Shown in pieces: positions 26,122-33,423 of a DNA stretch of 33,513 nucleotides (position 1 is its first letter; each line of letters opens with the position of its first letter). The notes under the pieces are model-generated. The model made no database searches. It was not told where the DNA came from and was given only the letters and a program-made list of their open reading frames with translations. Made by a program: the position numbers and the translations under genes. The DNA comes from Comamonadaceae bacterium (lineage in GTDB: Bacteria > Pseudomonadota > Gammaproteobacteria > Burkholderiales > Burkholderiaceae): positions 1 through 33,513 of the forward strand of contig CANCGU010000004.1 in the NCBI GenBank assembly GCA_947377705.1, given 5' to 3'.

Positions 26122-28374
26122 ATGAATCCTTCGCCTACCGCCAGCACGCCTCCTTGGAAAACCGATTTGGCGTTGGCCCATGCCCAAGCCCAAGCGGCTG
26201 ACTTTAAAAGCATGCTCGTGACATGCGAGCGAATCACCAATACCCAAAGCCAAGAAACCCTGGCACTCCTGGATGTTGGCGCCTTGTTGCTGAACTTTGG
26301 TTTTATCAGCGGTGCACGCAAATGCTTTGAGCGTGTTGTAGCATTGAGCCCCAATGACTTGCGGCCCAAACTTAACTTGGCAAATTGCGCACGCGATGCT
26401 GGCGACCATCAGCTAGCAAATGACCTGTATTTAGCGCTACAAACAGCGTTACCAAACAACCCGATGATTCGGCGCAATGTTTTGGTCAGTGCGCAGTACA
26501 ACCCTGCCATTTCAAACACAGAGCGCTTAGACCGAGCCATCGCTTGGGGTGATTGGGCTATTGCTCAAGCCGGCGGGCCTAGGCCTAGACCCGCCTTTCG
26601 ATTCGGTCCAAAGGTGGCTTCATCAGCAAGTACGCCCCTCAGAGTGGGCTATGTGTCGGCAGACTTTTGTCAACACACGGTAGGCTTGTTTATCAAGGAT
26701 GTTCTTAAGGCTCACATGAGCCACGCACGCAGTGGCAATGGGCCACACCGCATAGAGGTGTTTGCTTACTCAAACGGACAAGTCAGTGACTGGGTCACGC
26801 AAGAGATTCAGCGGTCATCGACCTGGCGTGATGTTTCTAGGCTAGATGATGACGCTTTAGCCCGTTTGATACGAGAAGACCAAATTGATGTGCTGGTTGA
26901 TCTGTCGGGGCATACCGCAGGTTCACGCCTTAGCGTGTTTGCACACAGACCGGCGCCGGTGCAAGTGTCGTGGTTAGGTTACTTTGCCACAACGGGGTTG
27001 CGTTACATCGATGCCGTTTTTTTGGACGCGTGTCACGCACCTGAAGGCGCTGAAAACCAATTTATAGAAAAGCTTGTTCGCCTAGAGGGCGGACGGCTTT
27101 GTTATCAGCCTGTGCCTTGGGCGCCCGAGGTGTCACCACTGCCTAGCCTGCAAAAAGGGCACATCACGTTTGGTAGTTTTAACAACACGGGCAAACTCAA
27201 TACCGAAGTGTTTGACGTGTGGGCAAAGGTGTTGCATGCCGTGCCCCATGCACGCTTGGTGCTGAAATGGCGCACGTTGGTGGATGCGTCTTTGTGTTCC
27301 TCCATTCGCGCCGCATTTGAGGACCGAGGGATACAGGCCAGCCGCCTAGAGCTGCGCTCTGCGTCTTTTCATGTCGATGTACTGAAAGAATACGCTGACA
27401 TCGATATTGCCCTTGACCCTTTTCCGTTCACCGGAGGCCTCACCAGTTGCGAGGCACTTTGGATGGGTGTGCCCGTGATCACGCTGCCGCAAGACCGCGT
27501 TGTAAGCCGACAGACGTTGGCCTTGTTGACGGCGATGGGGCAAACACGGTGGGTGGCCAAAGATGCAGAGGAATACGTCAACCTAGCAAAGGCCCTCGCG
27601 ACTGACGTGCAAGCCCTAGCCAAAATTCGTGCAACACTCAGGCAAATAATGCACGCATCCCCGTTGATGGATGTGGATGGTTTTACAAAGAAGTTAGAGC
27701 AGGCTTTTTACCTGCTTCAATACCAAGTAGACATGCAAGAAACGAACGCGCCAACCAACCTCAAAACAGTTTTGCATGTGGGCCCCGGCCACAGAAAGTC
27801 TGGCGCCAAACTGCCTGAGGGTTTCAGCCCCGATGAGTGGCGTGAGATTCGGCTTGATATTGACCCCAGCAACGAACCCGACATTTTGGGTTCCATGCTA
27901 GACATGTCTGCCGTGGCGGCTGATTCAGTCGACGCCATTTACTCTGCTCATAACATTGAGCATGTGTTTACGCATGAAGTGCCGTTGGTGTTGGGTGAGT
28001 TTTTAAGGGTGCTCAAGTCCACAGGGTTTGTGGTCATCACTTGCCCCGACCTTCAAACCGTATGCGCCATGGTGGCAGACAACAAGTTAACGGATACCGC
28101 CTACAACTCTCCCGCAGGCCCCATCACGCCGCTTGATATTTTGTACGGACATGCCGCAGCCGTTGAAGCAGGCTACCACTTCATGGCGCACAAAACCGGC
28201 TTTACGGAGAAGTCACTCACACAAGCACTGGTGTCAGCGGGCTTTGCCCAGGTCGCCAGCAAACGCAGACTGCGCGGCTTGGATATTTGGGCTTTGGCGA
28301 CAAAACAGGCAAGCTCAAACGATGTGTTGACAGCGGTTGCCTCTAAGTTTTTAAGCCACGTACTCGGTGTATGA
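26122..28374 (+). CDS. GT41 (OGT/SPINDLY-type) glycosyltransferase fused to a C-terminal methyltransferase-like domain
   Basis: 750 residues in three parts. Residues about 15-120 are TPR-like helices. Residues about 172-530 are a GT41 catalytic domain: LRVGYVSADFCQHTVG with His185 at the usual motif position, DVLVDLSGHTAGSRL, APVQVSWLGYFATTG, FGSFNNTGK and DPFPFTGGLTSCEALWMGVPV are all diagnostic. Residues about 545-735 resemble a SAM methyltransferase: VLHVGPG as a divergent motif I, a DSVDAIYSAHNIEHV segment and LGEFLRVLKSTGFVVITCPDL. GT41 enzymes attach GlcNAc, or hexose in the HMW1C group, to cytoplasmic proteins. A cytoplasmic location fits modification of type I substrates before export. 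Donor and target are not known. The 3' end overlaps the convergent RTX/DUF4214 gene by 24 nt. Confidence 0.88.
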   Translation: MNPSPTASTPPWKTDLALAHAQAQAADFKSMLVTCERITNTQSQETLALLDVGALLLNFGFISGARKCFERVVALSPNDLRPKLNLANCARDAGDHQLANDLYLALQTALPNNPMIRRNVLVSAQYNPAISNTERLDRAIAWGDWAIAQAGGPRPRPAFRFGPKVASSASTPLRVGYVSADFCQHTVGLFIKDVLKAHMSHARSGNGPHRIEVFAYSNGQVSDWVTQEIQRSSTWRDVSRLDDDALARLIREDQIDVLVDLSGHTAGSRLSVFAHRPAPVQVSWLGYFATTGLRYIDAVFLDACHAPEGAENQFIEKLVRLEGGRLCYQPVPWAPEVSPLPSLQKGHITFGSFNNTGKLNTEVFDVWAKVLHAVPHARLVLKWRTLVDASLCSSIRAAFEDRGIQASRLELRSASFHVDVLKEYADIDIALDPFPFTGGLTSCEALWMGVPVITLPQDRVVSRQTLALLTAMGQTRWVAKDAEEYVNLAKALATDVQALAKIRATLRQIMHASPLMDVDGFTKKLEQAFYLLQYQVDMQETNAPTNLKTVLHVGPGHRKSGAKLPEGFSPDEWREIRLDIDPSNEPDILGSMLDMSAVAADSVDAIYSAHNIEHVFTHEVPLVLGEFLRVLKSTGFVVITCPDLQTVCAMVADNKLTDTAYNSPAGPITPLDILYGHAAAVEAGYHFMAHKTGFTEKSLTQALVSAGFAQVASKRRLRGLDIWALATKQASSNDVLTAVASKFLSHVLGV

Positions 28375-30162
28375 AATGCCGTTTGCCACAAGCGTCGCCA
28401 CTTGGTCAACGTTTTCACCCGACTCCGAGAAGTTGGTCAGTATGCTGGCACGGCTGACGCCTGCATTGATGGTGCTTTCCCAATAGGCGGCACCACTCGC
28501 GTCTGGGGTGCGGTGCAAAACGTTTTTATACAGGTTAGTAATAAACGTGTTGGTGCTGGTGTTCGCACCATACAGGTTTTGAAACTCTTGGCTGTTTAAA
28601 AATCCGTTGGCAACATCGTTGGCCAAGTTAGCGCCTTGGTCTAAGGTGTGCATCCAATAGCCCACGCCTGCTGAGTCGGGTTGTCTGTCAAACGCGGCCT
28701 TGTAGAGGCGATAGCTTGCACCTGCATTGCCCGAGATATCAAACGCCAGCGAGGTGTCAGCAAAGCTAATGCGCTCAACGCCTTTCAACACATCGGTGCC
28801 ATCACGGTTAGCGCTGGTGTCTGCAATGCCAATTTGGCCGTTGCTGCTGAGGGTGACTTTGTAGTCTTTAGACATTCCGCTGTACACCGACTTGTCAATG
28901 CCAGCGCCACCATTCAGGGTGTCGTTCCCCGCGCCGCCAATCAGAATGTCAGCACTGTCTGTGGCTGTGACCGAGTCATTGCCTTGGTCGAGTACAAAGA
29001 TATTTTTCTTGTCGTTGGGTGCGGCCACGATCACGTCGTCACTGGCCGAGCCATGCATGGTGGACACGGCCAATTCTGCATCGCGTTTGGCGCTTAAGTA
29101 GGCGGTGTAATCAAAACTCGCCAAGTCTTTCAAGCCGGTTTCTTGCAAGATTTGGTTGTATTGGGCACTGCCCACCGTGGGCGCGGCAACTTTGGTTTTG
29201 GTGGGGTCGGCCACAAAGCGGTCAATCAGCGCATCGGCGGTGACTTTTTCTTTTTGGTAGCTCGCGAGGTCAAAGTTGGTGAAGTCAGATTTGCCCGTCT
29301 CCGCAATGAGCGTCATGACTTCTGAGTAGCTCAGCGCGGTCAGCACTTTTTGGCTGGTGATGGCCGCAACGTGCGCCGCGTAGTTGAACGACGGCAACTC
29401 TGACGCCCCACCGGTGGCCGCCGACAACGCTTTGTATTCGGCTGAATCGGCGGCAGGTAGTTTGAGCACATCCGATTTTTCAATTTGTGTGGTGGCAACC
29501 TTGGCGGCTGTGGCATTCAAATATTCATTGCCCAGCCCCACCTTGCTGCCTGTAGACAAACGGTAGGCGGTTAAATCAATGTCAGTAATGTCCGAGCGGC
29601 CCGTTTCTTTGATGATGCGAATCACATCGTCGTAACTCAAATCCAAACGCGACTGACTCACCGTGGCGGCAACGTGTGCGGCATAGTTAAAACCGGGGGC
29701 AGCAGATGCGCCGCCCGTGGCCGTTAAAAGCGCTTGGTAAGCCGCGCTGCCCGCTGCAGGCATAGGCAGCAACGTGCTTGTATTGGCCGGAATAAAGACA
29801 GGCGCTACAAAAACACCATTGACCGTGTTGCCCACAATGTGTGCTGAATAGCTAAAACCCGGCGCATACATGGCGTCGCCCACTTGGCTGTACAGGTCAT
29901 TCAGTTGCGCGGGGGTTAATCCGGCAATAGATGACGTGCCGGTGGTGGCTGCGGTGGCGGGCGTCACTGGCGTTGCAGACGGGGTGGCCGGCGTGACAGG
30001 CGCTGCGGCTGCTGGGGTGTTGGTTGGTGCCACAAAAACGCCATTGACCGTGTTGCCAGCAATATGCGCGTCATAGTTGAAGCCAGGCGCATTCATGGCG
30101 GCCCCAACTTGCGCATACAAAGCCGCCTGCTGTGCGGCTGATAAATCTGCAACGGTTGTCAT
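28351..30162 (-). CDS. RTX/DUF4214 repeat protein, probable type I secretion substrate
   Basis: 603 residues with no signal peptide. The N-terminal half has about five degenerate modules. Two of them share APGF-(N/S)-Y-x-A-H-I-x-GNTVNGVFVAP and are separated by a Thr/Pro/Ala linker (about 47-78). Two more share Y-x-A-L-x-x-A-T-G-G-A-S-x-x-P-x-F-N-Y-A-A-H-V-A. The middle has RTX nonapeptides (GGAGNDTLNGGAGIDKSVY) and a DGTDVLKGVERISFADTSLAFD segment typical of this class. The C-terminal ~125 residues are a DUF4214 domain (LYKAAFDRQPDSAGVGYWM, LYKNVLHRTPDASGAAYWE). ATG at 30162 is chosen because AAGGTGAG lies about 6 nt upstream; a GTG two codons earlier is possible. Likely exported by the type I system encoded in this window. 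Confidence 0.87.
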   Translation of the reverse strand: MTTVADLSAAQQAALYAQVGAAMNAPGFNYDAHIAGNTVNGVFVAPTNTPAAAAPVTPATPSATPVTPATAATTGTSSIAGLTPAQLNDLYSQVGDAMYAPGFSYSAHIVGNTVNGVFVAPVFIPANTSTLLPMPAAGSAAYQALLTATGGASAAPGFNYAAHVAATVSQSRLDLSYDDVIRIIKETGRSDITDIDLTAYRLSTGSKVGLGNEYLNATAAKVATTQIEKSDVLKLPAADSAEYKALSAATGGASELPSFNYAAHVAAITSQKVLTALSYSEVMTLIAETGKSDFTNFDLASYQKEKVTADALIDRFVADPTKTKVAAPTVGSAQYNQILQETGLKDLASFDYTAYLSAKRDAELAVSTMHGSASDDVIVAAPNDKKNIFVLDQGNDSVTATDSADILIGGAGNDTLNGGAGIDKSVYSGMSKDYKVTLSSNGQIGIADTSANRDGTDVLKGVERISFADTSLAFDISGNAGASYRLYKAAFDRQPDSAGVGYWMHTLDQGANLANDVANGFLNSQEFQNLYGANTSTNTFITNLYKNVLHRTPDASGAAYWESTINAGVSRASILTNFSESGENVDQVATLVANGISYTEYVA

Positions 30163-30168
30163 AGACAC

Positions 30169-30296
30169 TCACCTTATTTTTAATTGGTTATCAACTAGAT
30201 CAAAATATAGCATGCTAGTGCTGCTGCGTGCAAAGCGGCAAGAATTTGCCGGGAATGATCTTTGCTTGATGTCTTGCATCACTCTCGGAGTCATTG
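30169..30296. promoter_or_regulatory. Divergent promoter region between two surface-protein genes
   Basis: A 128-bp gap between divergent genes. The left half is AT-rich with a 10-bp perfect palindrome TAGCATGCTA (30208-30217). The right half has a 6-bp dyad, CGGCAA/TTGCCG around GAAT (30236-30251). These are candidate operator elements for coordinated expression. I could not fix -10 and -35 boxes with confidence. Confidence 0.4.
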
Positions 30297-31082
30297 ATGA
30301 GCAATATTGTTTCTGTCCAAGGCAGTGCCTACCAAAATGCCTATGCTGAACAGCCCAGTTCGGCGGCCTCGACCACCGAAGGCTCGGGTTTTAGCTACAC
30401 GATGGGGCAAGTTGCGGGCAGCGGCCTGGCTTTGACGCCCAATGTGGCTCAGAGCTTGATGTACCGCTCGATGACCACTGGAGTTCCCACTGCCGAATTA
30501 GAGCAATACGGTGGCTACAGCGCCGTCAAAGCCATGTTTGATGCCGGTGGCGGCAGCTACAGCCTAGACGCCATTCCTGTCTCGCAGCGGCAAGATTTGA
30601 CCCAACAGGTGGCCAGCTCAGGTGTGGGCAATATGGCTTTGCTACTCAACAGCGCGGGCACCGCTGGCAAAGGTTTTACAACCCTTGCGGGCACCGAAAC
30701 GCCGCTGACGCCTGCCCTCGCCAAAAACCTCATGCAACGCTCGATGACCACCGGCGTCCCCAAGGCCGAGATGGACCTGTATGGGGGCTACGACGCCGTG
30801 AAAACCATGTTTGACGCGCAGGGCGGCAGCTACAGTACGCAAGACATTCCCGCCGCCGAAAAGAAAAAATTGGCCATGCAAGTGGCCGCGACAGGCGTGG
30901 GCAACTTTGCGTTGCCGGCCAGTGAACACATCAGCGTCAGCCCCGCCGTGCTGCAAACCATGGCCGCCAACGGCATTGATGTTGGCACGATCAAGACCAT
31001 CCAACAAAACACCGCAGCGCCCTTTGTGGACAGCAACAGCTACATCGACTCGCTGATGGATTCGCTTGGCGCGACTTCTTAG
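30297..31082 (+). CDS. Unrecognised protein with two 91-residue-spaced repeats
   Basis: 261 residues from the ATG at 30297, which has CGGAG 7 nt upstream. No signal peptide, no membrane segment, no cysteine. Residues 46-116 and 137-206 are tandem repeats with a 91-residue period. Both carry L-T-P-x-x-A-x-x-L-M-x-R-S-M-T-T-G-V-P-x-A-E, then Y-G-G-Y-x-A-V-K-x-M-F-D-A-x-G-G-S-Y-S, then Q-V-A-x-x-G-V-G-N-x-A-L. A third, shorter helical segment (211-245) and a DSNSYIDSLMDSLG tail follow. It is divergent from the RTX/DUF4214 gene, and similar small-residue-rich composition makes it another candidate secreted protein. I do not recognise a family. Its stop overlaps the convergent phage-type gene by 4 nt. 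Confidence 0.7.
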   Translation: MSNIVSVQGSAYQNAYAEQPSSAASTTEGSGFSYTMGQVAGSGLALTPNVAQSLMYRSMTTGVPTAELEQYGGYSAVKAMFDAGGGSYSLDAIPVSQRQDLTQQVASSGVGNMALLLNSAGTAGKGFTTLAGTETPLTPALAKNLMQRSMTTGVPKAEMDLYGGYDAVKTMFDAQGGSYSTQDIPAAEKKKLAMQVAATGVGNFALPASEHISVSPAVLQTMAANGIDVGTIKTIQQNTAAPFVDSNSYIDSLMDSLGATS

Positions 31083-31744
31083 TCCCAAAGGTTTTGGTAA
31101 TACTTTCCGAAAAGTAGAAAACCAAATTGGATACGTTTTTCAACCACTTGCATGCCTTCGTAATCGCACTTGTAGGTATGGTTGGGACCATGCCTCATTT
31201 GATAAAACTTGGCATCCTTTTTAGAAACTTCATTGCCATCTTGATCCACAGGAACATGAATGTATTCGAGCTCGCCTGATCTAAATTCATCCTGCCAAGA
31301 GTGATCCAGTTTGCACTCAAATGCAAAAATCATTTCTGCCAGCACCCAGTCCCAGCGTTTGTGGTGATTCTCGTCTGTGTCCCACTCATTCTTTTTGGGT
31401 GGAGCGCTGGTGCTCTTCAGCTCTTCGGGCACATCGGCATCATCTACACATGGCGATCCGTGTTTAGTGTCTTTGAGCTGGCGGAGCATGGGTAAGGTCA
31501 CGCTCGCTAGCGTGTGGTCCATGCTCCAAGTGTCCCAATGATCTATCTTCACATAGTCAATTTTGGGGTGAATCCAATCCAATAACTTTTGAATTGCCCG
31601 ACTTAGTGGGACCAACTTTTCACACCAAGCTTCGGCCCACTTGGGTCGATCTGATTTGTGTCTATCTGTCCAGAAGAACAAATAATCAATCATGGTGTAC
31701 GGTGAGAACCAGTGATCTCTGTATTTATTTATGTAAATTTTCAT
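31079..31744 (-). CDS. Phage-type hypothetical protein
   Basis: 221 residues from the ATG at 31744. The sequence matches a family I know from tailed-phage genomes: MKIYINKYRDHWFSPY at the start, then KIDHWDTWSMDHTLA, P-M-L-x-Q-L-K-x-T-K-H-G-S-P-x-V-D-D-x-D-V-P, HHKRWDWVLAEMIFAFECK and a terminal LLFGKYYQNLWD. Function is unknown. It is rich in Trp, Asp, His and Lys and differs in style from the surrounding genes, so it is probably a prophage or phage-satellite remnant or a single acquired gene. No structural or replication phage genes accompany it. No clear ribosome-binding site precedes the ATG; an ATG 20 codons upstream (31804) is less likely. Confidence 0.78.
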   Translation of the reverse strand: MKIYINKYRDHWFSPYTMIDYLFFWTDRHKSDRPKWAEAWCEKLVPLSRAIQKLLDWIHPKIDYVKIDHWDTWSMDHTLASVTLPMLRQLKDTKHGSPCVDDADVPEELKSTSAPPKKNEWDTDENHHKRWDWVLAEMIFAFECKLDHSWQDEFRSGELEYIHVPVDQDGNEVSKKDAKFYQMRHGPNHTYKCDYEGMQVVEKRIQFGFLLFGKYYQNLWD

Positions 31745-31881
31745 TGTTATGCAATCACACGCATGGTCATAGTTGGCGCGGGATCTTATTCGACGCACCA
31801 TCAATATGCCTGCATCTGTAACTCAAAAATTGCTGTATTCCCCCAATTAAACTTTGAGCGATTGATGCCATCACTCGCAAC

Positions 31882-32151
31882 TCAGACGCGACCAGCTAAC
31901 CGAAGTGACGCACGTAGCGTATCGTTGATGCGTGTTTGCCATCCATCACCACTGGCACGAAGGGCTGCCAATACATCTGCATCCAAGCGAAGTTTGACTG
32001 GCTCTTTAGTTGTAGCTGACTTAGGACGGCCACGAGCTTGCAGCTTATTACCCTTATAGAGATCAGCCGCTTCAAAGAACTCCGCTTTCAATTCCACAGC
32101 ATCATCGGGATCATTCCAGATGGCTGGCGTAGAGCGTTTTTTCGCGGTCAT
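31882..32151 (-). CDS. brnA: BrnA-family antitoxin
   Basis: 89 residues. The C-terminal ribbon-helix-helix part (KLRLDADVLAALRASGDGWQTRINDTLRASL) is the BrnA/DUF4415 signature; the N-terminus (NDPDDAVELKAEFFEAADL) would bind the toxin. It neutralises BrnT and represses the operon. AGGAAAGCAA precedes the ATG. In the ancestral arrangement its start overlaps the end of brnT by about 41 nt. Confidence 0.92.
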   Translation of the reverse strand: MTAKKRSTPAIWNDPDDAVELKAEFFEAADLYKGNKLQARGRPKSATTKEPVKLRLDADVLAALRASGDGWQTRINDTLRASLRLAGRV

Positions 32152-32384
32152 TTGCTTTCCTCATACTGATGATGCGGTGAACCTCACCGCGCGGTGTCCA
32201 GACCATCACCAACAATTTGGTCATCTAACCAACCTACTGTGATGAATCGGTCCTCTTCGTAGTTCATTCTCTTGTCTTGACCCGTGAAGTGGATGCCATC
32301 AAAGACCTCTACTGCACTGGCAAAGTCCAAGCCACGTTCTTGAAGCGTTTTGTCACGTTTAGCTTGGTCGAACTCAAGTTCCAT
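32111..32384 (-). pseudogene. brnT: BrnT-family toxin, frameshifted
   Basis: From the ATG at 32384 the frame reads MELEFDQAKRDKTLQERGLDF, A-V-E-V-F-D-G and RFITVGWLDDQIV, all BrnT. It then runs into a premature stop at 32184. Removing one C among 32209-32210 restores V-M-V-W-T-P-R-G-E, R-I-I-S-M-R-K-A-N-D-R-E-K and a stop at 32111, giving about 90 residues, the usual BrnT length, with the typical overlap into brnA. The toxin is therefore probably inactive, unless the extra base is a sequencing error. BrnT is a RelE-fold ribonuclease. Confidence 0.85.
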
Positions 32385-32464
32385 ACATTTATTGTACACC
32401 CATTAAATAGCCAGAGAAGCGATGCGGGCTTTAAGAGGGTTTAAGCGTTGGGGCTTACGACGAC

Positions 32465-32493
32465 TTGACCGTATCTCAATTGAGATGCATAAT
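32465..32493 (+). promoter_or_regulatory. Promoter with embedded palindromic operator for the dinJ-yafQ module
   Basis: TTGACC (32465-32470) and CATAAT (32488-32493) are separated by exactly 17 bp. The spacer holds a perfect 14-bp palindrome ATCTCAATTGAGAT (32473-32486). This is a near-consensus sigma70 promoter with an operator placed where the ribbon-helix-helix antitoxin would block RNA polymerase, as expected for autoregulation. Confidence 0.8.
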
Positions 32494-32515
32494 AGAGACA
32501 TTAGGAGATCTAACC

Positions 32516-32794
32516 ATGACTCAATCTGCCATGCTCCACATCAGAGTGGAAGACGAAATCAAGGCCCAAGCCAATGAGGCGTTGGCTGCCATGGGGCTAT
32601 CCATGTCAGATGCTGTTCGCATATTGCTCAAGAGAGTCGTCAATGATCAAGCCTTCCCACTAGAGTTGAAGGTGCCTAATGCGGCCACACAATCTGCGAT
32701 AAAAGAATCCCGCGCCAAGATGAAAGCTGGCAAGGTACGTTTTGCAGCCGCAACAGACCTGATTGATGACCTCGAAAAAGCCCGCAAGCATTAA
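32516..32794 (+). CDS. dinJ: RelB/DinJ-family antitoxin
   Basis: 92 residues. The N-terminal ribbon-helix-helix (MLHIRVEDEIKAQANEALAAMGLSMSDAVRILLKRV) is the RelB/DinJ signature, and the charged C-terminal tail would wrap the toxin. The ATG at 32516 has AGGAG 8 nt upstream; an upstream in-frame start at 32465 would overlap the promoter and is rejected. The coding region overlaps the toxin gene by 29 nt. Confidence 0.93.
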   Translation: MTQSAMLHIRVEDEIKAQANEALAAMGLSMSDAVRILLKRVVNDQAFPLELKVPNAATQSAIKESRAKMKAGKVRFAAATDLIDDLEKARKH

Positions 32795-33086
32795 GCGGGC
32801 ACCACTGCCGCGACGCTGCGACTACACCAAGACCTTTGCTAAGGACTGGGACAGACTTTCTCGCTCGGGGCGATACGACATGCACCGCCTGAAGGAGGCC
32901 ATGTTGCTCCTGATCGCAAATAATGCGCCACTACCCCCTGAGTGGCTCGATCATGGACTCAAGGGCAAATGGTCCGACCATAGAGAATGCCATGTGGGTG
33001 GAGATTTCCTGCTGATTTATCAGTGCGATGCAAGCTTCGTTGTATTTGTACGTACTGGCACACACTCCGATCTTTTCGAAGATTAA
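32766..33086 (+). CDS. yafQ: YafQ-family mRNA interferase toxin
   Basis: 106 residues. It has the YafQ/RelE layout: Y-T-K-T-F-A-K-D-W-D-R-L near the start, LPPEWLDHGLKGKWSDHRECHVGGDFLLIY with the conserved His, Cys-His and Asp positions, and the terminal THSDLF with the catalytic-region histidine. YafQ cleaves mRNA on the ribosome. The ATG at 32766 overlaps the antitoxin; the preceding TTG is one codon upstream. The module appears complete. An unrelated 149-nt stretch (33087-33235) with only a terminator follows. Confidence 0.93.
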   Translation: MTSKKPASIKRAPLPRRCDYTKTFAKDWDRLSRSGRYDMHRLKEAMLLLIANNAPLPPEWLDHGLKGKWSDHRECHVGGDFLLIYQCDASFVVFVRTGTHSDLFED

Positions 33087-33203
33087 GTGCCACCCCCCTT
33101 AATCGCCGGCATCGTTACCAGCCAGCTACGCATGCTGTTTTGCTCAAAGGGTGGTGACATCTATTCGTCAGGTGCTACAAGGTGGAAACGTTCGCACCTC
33201 CAT

Positions 33204-33229
33204 AAAAAAAGCCCCGCATCAGCGAGGCT
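33204..33229 (-). terminator. Rho-independent terminator (minus strand)
   Basis: On the minus strand GCCTCGC pairs with GCGGGGC (one G-T pair) around TGAT, followed by seven T. It lies a few bases after the 61-residue pseudogene and would end the transcript entering from the right edge. Confidence 0.85.
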
Positions 33230-33235
33230 CCTAGG

Positions 33236-33421
33236 TCACACCAGCAACAACACATTCTCCCCATCCAACCCCGCATCAGGCAGACCGGTGATCACCACAC
33301 GGTCTTCTTTGCCTTCGCTGCTGACGTGCAGTTAAGCCCCACCCTCTAATGGCAGCCAACCGATGGATTCGGCGGCAAGCTCTTTGAGTTCTTGTTCGAT
33401 GTTGGGGATGATGGGGTTCAT
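33236..33421 (-). pseudogene. Second copy of the 61-residue gene, nonsense mutated
   Basis: This is the inverted counterpart of 25923-26108, 186 nt with no indels. The frame reads MNPIIPNIEQELKELAAESI and continues to GGA, where the Tyr codon of the intact copy is TAA, stopping after 29 residues. Beyond the stop the frame stays open and similar (LHVSSEGKEDRVVITGLPDA...) to the same terminal VLLLV and TGA. A single recent nonsense change is the simplest explanation. Confidence 0.85.
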
Positions 33422-33423
33422 AT

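Noticed and set aside
33087..33335. 82-codon open frame after yafQ
   Set aside because: It runs across the terminator and antisense to the 61-residue pseudogene, with no recognisable features.
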